Assembly (NCBI GenBank): GCA_025345505.1
Contig: JANVCC010000011.1
Coordinates: forward strand, 6,512,767 to 6,576,766
Direction of reading: 5' to 3'
DNA: 64,000 nt
Source of the DNA: Todiramphus chloris collaris
Lineage: Eukaryota; Chordata; Aves; Coraciiformes; Alcedinidae
The position numbers and the translations under genes were made by a program. The notes below the pieces were generated by a model. That model saw only the letters and a program-made list of their open reading frames with translations, did no database searches and was not told the origin of the DNA. Positions 12,501-20,999 of the stretch are shown here, in pieces (position 1 is the first letter of the stretch; the number at the start of each line of letters is the position of its first letter).

Positions 12501-15500
12501 AATTCTATGGCTTGTTAAGTTAATATAAAACAATTTCTTCAACTTTTCTGTAGAAGTTAAGATTTCATTTATTTCCTATTTCTATCAACAGTTTGTTACT
12601 TTAACTCACTGAGCTTTCTATATAGAATTTGTAAGCAGTGCAGGTCATACATCTATACCAACAGAATCAGTAACAGAAGCTCAAATGTGAAGTTCTTGTT
12701 TCAAGGCCATTTGAAGGTTTTATTGTGTATTACCATTCTCTTAGAATTTTCTTTCAACTTTTCCATTATCAAAATTCTCATTTTACTTGCCCAATTTCTG
12801 TGGAAAAAATACAGTAACAAAAATATTGAAAGGCGATAGCCTCTGAGACAATACATTATTCAACTGTTTGTGCTGAATGGAGCATAACAATGACAAACAA
12901 ATCAGGAAACAACAAACTTCGTGAACAGAAAAGGTGTTTTGCTCAGCTGTTTAGTCACTGAAGGATTTTTTTCCAACAAACGTCAACGAAAGGGGGATTA
13001 ACTACAACAAAGTCAATTATATTTCAGTTCAGATGCAAAATTAGAGCCATTTGCAAGCTACAGATCAAGCGTACTTGTAGGGCAAAATACTTGCAGCCGT
13101 CCTAATGTCGATATCACAATTCTACCAGTAAGTATTGGCTATAGAGATGGTTTTTGCTGCAATATTAATTTTAAGTTCTTACAGCAAGACACAGAATACT
13201 CTAAAGGGTCTGGAGGTACTTTCAGGGAGGAACAGGAACTTCCAACAAAAGTAACTCAGCTACTGGGAGATTGTCTCTAAACAATTTTCAGTGAGAAGGT
13301 ATGAAGTTCACTGCAAAAGGTGCAGAAATGACAGCGCAAGTTTCTGACTTCATCAAGTAACTAAAGATAACTTAGTGACCATTTAATGATAAAACAAAAT
13401 TTGTGTCAGTGCTAGAATTCTACTCGCATCTTTTAACATGACCAAATAAGCTACTAGAAGTGACTGCCACTTTACACATTCGATTAATACACATGAAGTA
13501 AGTAGTTCTAGGTAGCTCAGTCCATATAAAACTTTGAAAACGAGTTGTTAAGCACAGCTGTAGCTGCAACATTAAACGCAACTCGGGAAATAACACTCAC
13601 AATTTAATACTGAAAAAACAAGTGTCTACCTACCTAACTACTCTACACATAGGACTTTAAGTCCTCTATGGTCATTATTACAATCTATTCCTTAGTTCAC
13701 CATGCATTTTACATTTGAAAAAGCATGTATGAAGTATACTGGAATCTCAGTTCCTCACTGATATGTAATGATTAATACACAAAAGCTCCGTTCATCTTAT
13801 GTATATAAGAAGCCACTTTCTTACAGCATAAAGAAAACCACGTAAGTTAACGCTTCATTTCTGATCCCATTTAAACCCATTCAAGTCCAGTTCATAATCT
13901 GAACTTGGATTTGCGTTCCTCTCTGAGGAATATGCACAATTACTTCACTGGGTTTAAAGATTAAGAGCAAAAGTTGAAAAGATATGGCAGCAGTTTTCAA
14001 CGCTGAACAAAATTACAACACGTATTTGTAACATAATACAGCAATACATTCTAAGACCTTTTCCCTCCTTAATATTTCTTTTCAATCACGGACCACCAGA
14101 AGAGAATCAGGTGTCAGTGCTGTTCACTCTTCACGGTTTAATTGCGCATTTTGCACATCACAAATTAAGTAAATCAAACAAATCTAACTACAGGAGAGAG
14201 AGGGTCAAAGAAATCCACAAGAAACTGATTCTCACTCAATTCTTGTCATAAAGACGATTTACTACCTTAAAAATAAACCAACAATTCATAATTAACTGGC
14301 CTATATATTACAAAAAGGCCATCCAGGTAAGCAATCAGTAATCAAAATACTGTTAGTAAAATCTTGCCTGGATAGGAAAATTACAGACGTTTACGAACCA
14401 AATCAAAGTAAGACTTTGCATCTTTCAGCTAACATGTAACTTACATGCTTGATAGCAGTAGGAATAATCTTCCACCATATAGATACAGTACTAAGATTTA
14501 TAAAAAACAATTAATCTGTATAGTTCACCACCCAAGAAAACCCAAAACAGAAAGCATGTATTTATTTTACCCGGAACAAATTTTGCTTAGAATACAGAAC
14601 TTTTCTGAAAGTGTATATACCTTTTCAAATACACAAATAAATGTTGCAACTAGGTTTTTAGTAAATGCAGTAAGATACTCTCTTCCCACATTCTTGACAA
14701 TTGAATCCATCAGGTACATAACAGGAAGCTTCTCTGATGCAGGAGCCTGGAGTAATAAGAAGAAACTGAGAAGTTTAGTACAACAAAAACATATTTTAAA
14801 CTTTTTAAATAAAGGGGTTACCAATCCCAGAAATACAGACCTCTCTTTTTGGTAGCCACTATAAACACCAAGGGATTTGGCTTGGAATTTGTTTATACAA
14901 AAACTTAATCTGGAAAATCGATACTCAGTTCAAGGTATAACGCAGTGGGTCTATCACACAAAAAAGGAACACCTTAGGTTATTTTGTTCACGTATCAAAG
15001 CTTTGGAAAAAGGAGAAAAAAAAAAAAAAAAAGGAAGAAAAAAAGCAGCCCACAAGACAGTATTGCCACTAGTGTATTGAGTGCAACCTTTCAAAACCCA
15101 CTTCAGAAAGGAATTTTAAGTTAGCAGGAAATCACTGTTAGCACTTCAAGGAAGTTCTAAAAAAAATGGTTTATAATTCAAACCTCCTGAATGCTTCTTT
15201 TTCTGGATTTCAAAGAACACAAATCAGACTTCTGGCAAGCAGCCCAAATTAGTGAACTTCTGTAGCTGTAGGTTATATGTTAAGTATCACAGTCTTTTCA
15301 TAAACTACATGTAGAATAGGTTGCAACTATTCCATTGTAATCCAAACAGACGAAGTCCCATTCTCTCTTCGCACTTGTAGATAGTGACAGTTCAGATTTG
15401 CAGAGTGCAAGCAAAAATGCACAGTCAGAACAAAGTTCAAAATCCAGACAAAACTCAATCATCTATAGGACTAGGAAAATGCACAAGTTCAGGAACGGCA

Positions 15501-18500
15501 ATCACGATTTTCACAGAAAGGAGTCTTCAAACTCTGCTACAACAGGAGGCTCGGGTTTTGTTGTTTTGGTTTGGTCGTTCATTTGTTTGGCTTTTTTTAA
15601 ATCCACTTTCAAAACTTGTAGGAAGTTTGTGCGAGAGAAGTGTGGTAACACTGGACCACTACAGCAACTTCTACTGTACACAAAGTACCACTGGCCCAAA
15701 TCAAGGTGATTTTAATGCCCACCACTGGCTTTCAAAGCAGAAGGCACAGCAAAGTTCCAGAAAACATCAGCGAGCACACAGACTTGTTGGAGAGGACAAC
15801 ATGAAAGACACCACCACAAGCCGTGTGTTGACCACGATCCCCTCAGAAGAGCATCTACTTGTAACACTAAGTCCCATTCACCATCTGGTAAACTCAGGAT
15901 AAAACAGGAATAAGTTCCCTCACTGCTCTTTTTAAACAGGATAGGTTACTAGGTTAATTAACAGCACCTCAGTTTGCAGCCCCACTGTCCAGGAAAGTGT
16001 GTGGAAGTGCTCTTGCTTTACAACTTTAAATTTAATTCCTTCCCCTTTAAGCTGGTTCACAGAAGGGCACCATGTCAATACTACTTTTATATGGGTAAAT
16101 CATGTTTCATTGCCCTTAAATATGTATTAATTTACTATAACCTGAAACTTAATTTTCAATAGGGCAGAGTCCTTGTTAGTTGGGGGCAGGGGAAGGGTGG
16201 GGGTCACTGCCTTTGAACACATTGAAAAAAACCAAAAAGAACAGGCAGGTGGCATCTTTTGTATGTAAAAAAGAGAAAAATGCAGTCAAGTTAAAATTAA
16301 CTGCGGCACATTAAAAGCCTATCTTACACTATAACTTAATGCTGATCTGTAAACAAAATAATATGCAAATGTTACAATAAAGGCATCTCTCTAGTCTCGG
16401 AAATCCAAGACTGGTTCTACAGCTACTTAAAATGTCTGTGGAATACTGGTTTCTTCTTTATAACAGTCTGCACAATGGCACATCAAAACCACTATGTTCT
16501 GAAAGCCTTCCTTTATAAAAAAAAAGGACAGTGCACCCTTTCTGACTTTCAAGTCAGCTGTCAGGGAAACAAAGAGCTGTCTCAGAAGTAGCTATGCTCA
16601 AGAGTTACTCTCATAGTGTTACATTCTTCCATTCCACCAATGTATGGAAGCACCTCACTACACTCAGCTAAGCTTCAAGTTTGAGATGCTGGGGAAATGC
16701 TTAGTAGCAAAGACATTGTATCAAGTTTAACTGTCACTTTCATAGTGCATCAGACTGTTAGAAGTAATCACACATGGAAGCAGAGTAATCCAGTAAGGAA
16801 GCCTACCTCAAACTATGGCACAGAAATAGATGTTTCTCGGCATACCATACTTCCAATATAAGCTACTCAGGTGTCATATTTTAAGAACGATGACTTAAAC
16901 AGGGTTGGAATATTTAAGTCTTCTCTTCTGGAAATGTTTATATGTCAAGGTATCTAGTGCGTATTCCAATAACCACAGAAGGGAACCCCAGACTTGAATG
17001 CATTTTGTTCTCAAGCGGCCTATACAGCATCCCCTAGTAAGACGCCCACAATGACACTAACCAAAGGAAGGGAGGCGACGCATAATCACCAGAACACAGA
17101 CCACCACTAACTCTGAGCTCATCAGCATAATATTCAAGACTTCATTACAGAAATCCCACAGTTCCTTCAAAAAATGTAGGAAAGCTATTGTTGGAAATGT
17201 GTGGCTCTCTTTTATTAGTTTCCTAAAAGGTTTCAAGTTTAAAATTGCATCTGGCAATTCAACCCAAAGTCACAAAATTGTGCAAAAATTTGTTTAAAAG
17301 AAAGAACCTTGTATACAAAATAGGTCTTGGAAACAAATTCTGCACTATACAATGGTAAATAAAAAGACAAATACATATTTCACACTTTTTATTTACAAAT
17401 TTTATAATACCAGTCACACATTTCAGAACCATTTATTAAATTGTAATGCAGACCACTCATGTTTTACACTAAACAAACTGTCTCCAGGCAACACTTTTTA
17501 AAAGTGGCTTAGTAAAGGAGATCACTTTCCCAGAAACAACTGAAAACTTGCCTTGAATAAACCACAGTCACAAACAGTAACTAGGCAAAACTAACCATTG
17601 ATACAGGATTTAAGACATCTTAAAAAAAACCAAAAAACCAAAACCCACACTTCAGGGCACACTCTAAATCACCCAGAAATGAAGGAGGGGGGGTAAAAAA
17701 AAAAAAAAAAAGAAAAAAAAAGAAAAAAGAGACAGCATTCATATTTTTCACAAATCATTTTATACATATCCACTGCCCTTTAGGAGATATAATGTTGAGA
17801 TCTATTAATGAGGCCACATCCCCAGGGAATGGCAAAACTCAGCCACTTGGCAGCATTTAAAACTAGACTGGAAAAGGTCCGTGGAACACTAAAAAGCCAT
17901 CCTGCATTGACAGAAAGATAGAATAAGTAACTTAAGAGATCCTTTTCCCTCCCCATCATTAGATACTACAATTCTCATCATTATAAACCACGATTTAAAG
18001 CCAAAGGAAAAAAGCCTTTGAACACCTGAGATCAGAGGGAGCAAGGGAAACAACGGGGGAGGGGTGACTGTCAGGAACAGGGGGAGGATTGAGAGAAGAA
18101 GCCTTTCCTTAAAAAAATGCTCGTTGAAGAAGTGCTGTAAACCCCCATCCATGTGCTGTGGCTGACTGATGTCAGCAACTGACTGGGCTGGGCTCAGAGG
18201 GAGCCTCCTCTTTCCCTTCTTTTTATATCATGTGCCTTTCAGACGCCATGTTAAGATCCTACAGGCTGCTGCAGTTTCTATGGTCAGAGAGAATTTCTTC
18301 TTCCCCATCCTCAACCAATAAACTTCTCTAGCCAAAAATAACTGAACACGCACAAAACACTAGCATTACTCAGGGCACAGATCACCTGAAAGCCAAAAAG
18401 ATTATCCCAAACCCACAGAATTTTCTCTAATCAAGCACAACAAAACAACCCCCATCACCACACACACACTTCTCTATCCGGAACAGATGATCACCTTTCA

Positions 18501-19849
18501 CCCACAAACTTCTCTGTAAAATAAGGGTGGCCACCTCCCCACCCCTCACCCCAAATTAATATCTCACAGGGACCACACTGGGAAAATAGCCTTAACTGAT
18601 ACTTAAAACTCATTACAGCTAGCCCTTCACAACTGGACAGTTGCCGTGCTATACGTGCTATACTTATTTTCATTCCTTTAAGCTACCCCAAAAAGAAACC
18701 CCAAAAAACAAACAAAAAAACAACCACCAACCCAACCTTCTACAAAATCTCCCCGTCAGGCCCTCTCTAAACATCGCAGTATGTATCTATTGTCGAAACA
18801 CTAAAGGCAAGGGTTTAGACACCAGATTTGAGACACTGAATACTGGCTCCATAGAGGTGGAAAACCCAGCTACAAGGGCGAGGTGCTGCTGCCCAGTCAC
18901 CGCCAGGCCGCCATGTTGTGTCTGCTATTTACACGGGGCTTAAATCGCGAGCCACGCTGGCCTCCCAGAGCTTTTTGGTGTGGGAAGTCCCAAACCCTCC
19001 GCTACTACCAACAGGGTGGTGTGGGTGCTGTTCCCCTCCCTCGAGTCCCCTGCTCCCTATGGGGAGGGCAGGAGTAGCCTTAAGCTCAGCGATTAAAGGA
19101 GGCGCCCCCGACGTCTCGCCCCATGCTTCGATCTGAGACACGCTTCCCTCCGCCTGCTTCCCCCACAGCGACCCCCAGCCTCCTGGCTCTCTACCCACAG
19201 CCCCGGCCAGGGCGGTCCCCACCCCGCCTCAAATCCCCGGCACCCTCTGCTCCGTCGAATCCTGCTCTCTCCGTTCGCCCCCTAACTACCCCCCCACGGC
19301 TGCCTCCACGTCCCCTGAACCCCTGCCTCGCCGCGCCCTCCGCCCCTCCCCGCCCAAGCCCAGCTACACCCACCCCGCCACTGGCCTCCTCACCCCATCC
19401 GGCCCCCTGCCTCCCCCCGAGCCTCTCTTCTGCCCCATTTCCCGTCTCTCGGGCTCTCTTACCCGCCCTGCCTCGCTGGCTCGCCCTGTTCCCTCTACCC
19501 TCCTCCTCCGGCCGCCCCTCAGCCCAGCTTCGCCCGCGTCCCTCGCCGGGCCATCTCCCCCGCTCCCTTCCTCCTAGCCCCCGAGGCCGCCCTAGCCCGC
19601 TGCCCCGGCCGATCCCCCCAGCAGTATAGGTAGGAGTAGTAGTCGGTGGAATATAAAAACCTTGGCGATTTGCGCCTCGATCAGGGAGACGATGTCCTTG
19701 GCGAAGGGCACGTTCTCCTCGGCCAGGATGGTCAGCATGTTGATATGCGGCTTGCTGTTGAACGTCAGGTCATCCAGCGACGACTGGTAATCGCGGCACG
19801 CGTCCTCCCGGGCCTCGCTGCTACCAGCGCTGCTCTCCGGGGCCGACAT
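295..19849 (-). CDS. PCF11: PCF11, cleavage and polyadenylation factor subunit (whole coding span, 16 exons)
   Basis: PCF11 is the scaffold of cleavage factor II. With CLP1 it binds the RNA polymerase II C-terminal domain in the nucleus and couples 3'-end cleavage to transcription termination. Exons in transcript order: 19849-19661, 14746-14621, 12485-12297, 11890-11699, 10835-9727, 9462-9273, 9178-8536, 8442-6968, 5662-5575, 4890-4771, 4264-4156, 3490-3307, 2821-2666, 1811-1719, 1126-1091, 504-295. Every junction is GT-AG, phases match, and the sum is 5,106 nt (1,702 codons) plus TAA. The human protein is about 1,555 residues (from memory). The extra length appears to lie mainly in the FEGP-repeat exon 8. 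Seen domains: CID (about 15-145), RS/RDPR region (about 293-556), FEGP repeats (about 960-1295), C2H2 finger C1492/C1495/H1510/H1514, second finger C1592/C1595/H1624/C1627. The start is the ATG at 19,849, with A at -3 and an N-terminus matching vertebrate PCF11. No lesions seen. Confidence 0.97.
1091..1126 (-). CDS. PCF11: PCF11 coding exon 15 (36-nt microexon-size exon)
   Basis: Only twelve codons, IYHPSCYEDYQN, between acceptor TTTTCCAG and donor GTAAGT. It supplies H1624 and C1627 of the second zinc finger, so skipping it would keep the frame but break the finger. Confidence 0.95.
1550..1672 (+). repeat. T/G-rich simple-sequence tract
   Basis: About 120 bp of irregular TTTG, TTTTG and TGTGTG units in PCF11 intron 14, A/C-rich on the PCF11 sense strand. 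It produces spurious long open frames on both strands. A similar tract lies at 55,640-55,740. Confidence 0.8.
1719..1811 (-). CDS. PCF11: PCF11 coding exon 14 (zinc finger 2, first half)
   Basis: Thirty-one codons beginning SCEICQEQFEQYWDEEEEEW. C1592 and C1595 supply the first two ligands of the second zinc finger. Acceptor TTTTCAG before 1,811 and donor GTAATC after 1,719. Confidence 0.96.
2666..2821 (-). CDS. PCF11: PCF11 coding exon 13 (segment between the zinc fingers)
   Basis: Fifty-two codons, phase 0, opening DWIEFEEIADLEERAKSQFF. By homology to yeast Pcf11, the conserved region between the zinc fingers contacts CLP1; assigning that role to this exon is inference. Acceptor TCCTCAG and donor GTATAC. 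Confidence 0.96.
2901..2920 (+). repeat. Homopolymer G run of 17
   Basis: Seventeen consecutive G (2,901-2,917) followed by AGGG, in PCF11 intron 12. It reads as poly-C on the PCF11 sense strand. Its length is likely unstable and prone to sequencing error. Confidence 0.9.
3307..3490 (-). CDS. PCF11: PCF11 coding exon 12 (zinc finger 1)
   Basis: Sixty-one codons after a one-base split codon. The C2H2-type finger is visible as C1492-x2-C1495-x14-H1510-x3-H1514 (CYSCGM ... YADHLDWHYRQ), followed by HRRWYYSLT. This is the first C-terminal zinc finger of PCF11, flanking the CLP1-binding segment. Confidence 0.97.
3565..3630 (+). repeat. CR1 LINE 3'-end fragment
   Basis: About 65 bp resembling the extreme 3' end of avian CR1, with GATCCTGGAGGTCTTTTCCA and then ATTCTGTGATTCTGTGA repeats. 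It lies in PCF11 intron 11, antisense to the gene. The same tail ends the long CR1 copy at 33,690-33,735. Confidence 0.85.
4156..4264 (-). CDS. PCF11: PCF11 coding exon 11 (acidic linker)
   Basis: A 109-nt exon, acidic (AAEEEDDDQNEDQ), followed by VPDLTNFVVEELR. The acceptor is TTTCTAG and the donor GTGCGT, a weaker but valid GT. A glutamine codon is split across the next intron. Confidence 0.93.
4771..4890 (-). CDS. PCF11: PCF11 coding exon 10
   Basis: A 120-nt exon between acceptor TTCCCCAG and donor GTATGT. It encodes GALPHSYPDNHLGQLDVNEL followed by the LLSTGILKLS helix, a strongly conserved vertebrate PCF11 block upstream of the zinc fingers. Confidence 0.95.
5575..5662 (-). CDS. PCF11: PCF11 coding exon 9
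   Basis: Twenty-nine codons plus one base. It reads VSLMSSQPGPYGQGQQ and then LPNPGNFVQNPA, between acceptor TTTCACAG and donor GTGTGT. It joins the FEGP region to the conserved GALPHSYPDNHLGQL block of exon 10. Confidence 0.93.
5663..6967 (-). other. PCF11 intron 8 (1.3 kb)
   Basis: AT-rich intron between the FEGP exon and exon 9, with short T- and A-runs and no recognisable feature. The remaining introns above 300 bp lie at 505-1,090, 1,127-1,718, 1,812-2,665, 2,822-3,306, 3,491-4,155, 4,265-4,770, 4,891-5,574, 10,836-11,698 and 11,891-12,296. They hold only simple repeats and one CR1 tail. Confidence 0.85.
6968..8442 (-). CDS. PCF11: PCF11 coding exon 8 (FEGP-repeat region)
   Basis: A 1,475-nt exon, residues about 880-1371. 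After GVREEPRSPFSERFKRARFE come about 24 units built on R-F-(E/D)-G-P followed by G/P/H/Q-rich spacers, between plus positions about 8,200 and 7,200. This is the FEGP-repeat domain known in vertebrate PCF11. In the middle the spacers reach a uniform 20-residue unit encoded by an exact 60-bp array. The exon ends near MPMGSNQ at donor GTAGGA. Confidence 0.96.
7200..8200 (-). repeat. PCF11: FEGP coding repeat region with 60-bp minisatellite core
   Basis: Degenerate in-frame repeats encode R-F-(E/D)-G-P units. Between 7,621 and 7,860 four copies of exactly 60 bp sit head to tail, each ending in CCCTCAA on plus and encoding a 20-residue unit (LRFEGPHGQP plus MGPHGQPGGG-like). Flanking units are 27-45 bp. 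All lengths are multiples of three, as expected for expansion inside a coding exon. Confidence 0.9.
8536..9178 (-). CDS. PCF11: PCF11 coding exon 7 (conserved middle block)
   Basis: A 643-nt exon, residues 666 to about 880, opening ANERLTSGEITQDEFLMV. It holds the well-conserved QIRQLFQYQEGKHRCNVWD and LSDAELTYYEHKAKLKRTQV motifs. The frame stays open through the 93-bp intron that follows (8,535-8,443). The donor is GTATGT at phase 1. Confidence 0.96.
9273..9462 (-). CDS. PCF11: PCF11 coding exon 6
   Basis: A 190-nt exon. One base completes the split codon, followed by 63 codons. It includes ILSPRAPKQ, LSVDANLQIPKELTSASKR and a terminal ELLKK, a conserved PCF11 block. Acceptor TTTCAG precedes 9,462 and donor GTAACA follows 9,273. 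The next intron is only 94 bp. Confidence 0.95.
9727..10835 (-). CDS. PCF11: PCF11 coding exon 5 (charged, RS- and RDPR-rich region)
   Basis: A 1,109-nt exon covering residues 233 to about 602. It is strongly charged and disordered, with RDPRLNR (about 293), RDPRLKR (about 395), RDPRRVKK (about 549) and an SR/RS cluster (about 469-509) typical of splicing and 3'-processing factors and nuclear localisation. It ends near KRWKSGWEENK at donor GTAAGT (9,726-9,721), leaving two bases of a split codon. Confidence 0.96.
11699..11890 (-). CDS. PCF11: PCF11 coding exon 4 (Q/L-rich helix)
   Basis: Sixty-four codons, residues 169-232. The first half is a low-complexity P/S/T/A linker. The second half is a Q/L/K-rich amphipathic stretch (LTQEQLIRQQLLAKQKQ, then LELQQKK) predicted to form a long helix or coiled coil. 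Acceptor TTTTTAG precedes 11,890 and donor GTGAGT follows 11,699. Confidence 0.95.
12297..12485 (-). CDS. PCF11: PCF11 coding exon 3 (end of CID and linker)
   Basis: Sixty-three codons beginning VDENTRKSLFKLRSTWD and ending FLNKS at a consensus donor (GTAAGT, 12,296-12,291). It completes the CID (to about residue 145) and starts the linker with the conserved WPIKPLPPNVN segment. Confidence 0.96.
12486..14620 (-). other. PCF11 intron 2 (2.1 kb)
   Basis: AT-rich intronic DNA between CID exons 2 and 3. I recognise no repeat family, RNA gene or coding segment in it. Confidence 0.85.
14621..14746 (-). CDS. PCF11: PCF11 coding exon 2 (CID, middle)
   Basis: Forty-two codons, phase 0 at both ends: acceptor CCAG before 14,746 and donor GTATAT after 14,621. 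It contains MYLMDSIVKNVGREYL, the helical core of the CID that packs against the phosphorylated polymerase II tail peptide. It follows the 4.9-kb intron 1. Confidence 0.96.
17211..17437 (-). terminator. Candidate intronic poly(A) site cluster in PCF11 intron 1
   Basis: On the PCF11 sense strand AATAAA occurs at 17,437-17,432, 17,393-17,388 and 17,216-17,211. The first two are each followed within 30 nt by GU/U-rich sequence (ATGTGTGACTGG; GTGTGAAATATGTATTTG). Vertebrate PCF11 is reported to limit its own expression by premature polyadenylation in intron 1, and this pair is the best-looking candidate here. Placement is inferred from sequence only. Confidence 0.4.
17690..17730 (+). repeat. A-rich tract in PCF11 intron 1
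   Basis: A long A-run interrupted by single G bases after a short G-run (GGGGGGG). It could be the degraded tail of a retroposed sequence or a simple repeat; no source element is recognisable next to it. Confidence 0.6.
17800..17895 (+). repeat. Possible old CR1/L3-like fragment
   Basis: The segment TGGCAGCATTTAAAACTAGA followed by CTGGAAAAGG resembles the coding 3' part of older CR1-type LINEs (the F-K-T-R-L-D motif near the ORF2 end). It is short and diverged, so the family call is weak. Confidence 0.35.
19661..19849 (-). CDS. PCF11: PCF11 coding exon 1 (CID, first part)
   Basis: Sixty-three codons from the ATG to a donor GT at 19,660-19,659 (phase 0). It encodes the start of the CTD-interaction domain, including DYQSSLDDLTFNSKPHINML and IVSLIEAQIAK, nearly identical to vertebrate PCF11. 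The exon lies inside the CpG island. The reading frame runs on past the donor, but that extension is intronic. Confidence 0.96.
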
Positions 19850-20192
19850 GTTTCTCCGACCGGGGCCCGCACCAGGACCCGACCCACCGACCGACAGCCC
19901 CCTCCCCGCGATCCCCTGCCGCCGCCGCCGCCGCCAAGCGATGCCGCCCCCCCCGCCGCTGCCGCTGGGCTCCTCTACCGCATCCTCCGGGCTGCGGCTC
20001 CCGTCAGCTGTGGTGCTGCCGGCCGCGCTGCTGCTCCTTCAGCCGCCGCCGACTCAGTCTCAGCGCTCACAAAATGGCGGCGGCGGCTACGGTTCGCAAC
20101 GCTCTTCCTCCAACCGTTGCGTCATGTGAAATTGTTCTCAGGAAAAGGGCCGGCGGCTTGGAAAGCCCCTTTTGTTCCCCGAATACATCCTG

Positions 20193-20534
20193 ATTGGCTG
20201 GCGCCGCGTCTGCTCAGCCCGCCATTGGCTCATCCGCCACAACAGCGGCTTCTGATTGGCTGAGGCCGCCCCTCGTCGCCGCCGATTGGCTGCTGCGCTA
20301 AAGCCCCGCTCTCGCCCCGGCGTCCGGACTTGCAATTGGTTGCGTTTCCCTCCTCCCCCGCCCCCAACCCGGTGTTCCTCTCCCTGCCGCCTTCTCGGAC
20401 TGCCCCGAGCTGTCACGGGTGTCCCCTCGCCGTGCCGCCTTTCGCCGAGCCCTGCGCTCTGCCTGCACGGACCCGCCCTTGCCCCGCTATTGGCTCAGTC
20501 GTCGCCCACCGCCCCGCCCCGCGCTGCCTATTGG
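20193..20534 (-). promoter_or_regulatory. Array of seven same-orientation CCAAT boxes (NF-Y type)
   Basis: ATTGG on plus (CCAAT on the PCF11 sense strand) occurs at 20,193, 20,224, 20,255, 20,285, 20,335, 20,489 and 20,530. Five are ATTGGC and two ATTGGT. The first four are 31, 31 and 30 bp apart, about three helical turns, which would put bound NF-Y on one face of the DNA. All are upstream of PCF11 and in its sense orientation. Confidence 0.8.
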
Positions 20535-20999
20535 TTTAGCCGTTGGCGTGGCGACGCCGTTGCCCCCCCCCCCGCCCCCGGGCGGGCCTGGGGCCCAGCG
20601 ACGGGCGCTGCCGGGCGGCTTCGTTGCCCGCAGCCTTATAGAAACCTCCCTCCTGGCGCGGGGCTCGGCCCCTTGGCTCCGGGAGAGCGGGGAGCGGTGC
20701 CTGCCGGCAATCGCGCACCAGAGAAGCCGCTCGCTCCGGTACGAGCCTCAGCATTCACGTAGGCCTTGCGCTCCTCCGGAGTGGTTGTGCCCCAGGAGCC
20801 GTTCGGGCCGCTGCGCCCCGCGGGTGCCAGCACGCTGCTTCTTGCCGGCTGATCCAAGACACGGGAGATTTGCCCTACCTGATGGGAATTCATTTGCCTC
20901 GGCAAGTGATCCTGGACTGCCTGCTTCTCTGATGTCTGCCTTAGCACCAGTTGTTAGGCCTAAACGGAGCCAGGAGCAGCGTTTCTCCTTTTTGTTACG

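Larger units (their letters stand above)
14747..19660 (-). other. PCF11: PCF11 intron 1 (4.9 kb)
   Basis: The largest PCF11 intron. It starts inside the CpG island with a G-rich, C-poor sense strand (about 19,620-19,140). It contains candidate poly(A) signals (17,437-17,211), a long A-rich tract (about 17,693-17,728), an old CR1-like fragment near 17,800-17,890 and an A-run near 15,011-15,031. Open frames on plus at 15,384-15,902 match nothing I know. Confidence 0.9.
18880..20960. promoter_or_regulatory. CpG-island promoter of PCF11
   Basis: A dense GC- and CpG-rich block around PCF11 exon 1, with no TATA box near the probable start. It includes GCC/GGC triplet runs at 19,920-19,936 and 20,078-20,090, a YY1-like AAAATGGCGGC at 20,071-20,081, a TTGCGTCA half-CRE/C-EBP-type element at 20,117-20,124, and seven CCAAT boxes at 20,193-20,534. 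The transcription start is probably about 19,990-20,150. Plus-strand open frames here are by-products of base composition. Confidence 0.85.

Noticed and set aside
15384-15902. A 172-codon open frame on plus inside PCF11 intron 1
   Set aside because: It resembles no protein family, contains phenylalanine/leucine-rich simple-sequence parts, and overlaps another open frame; treated as chance.
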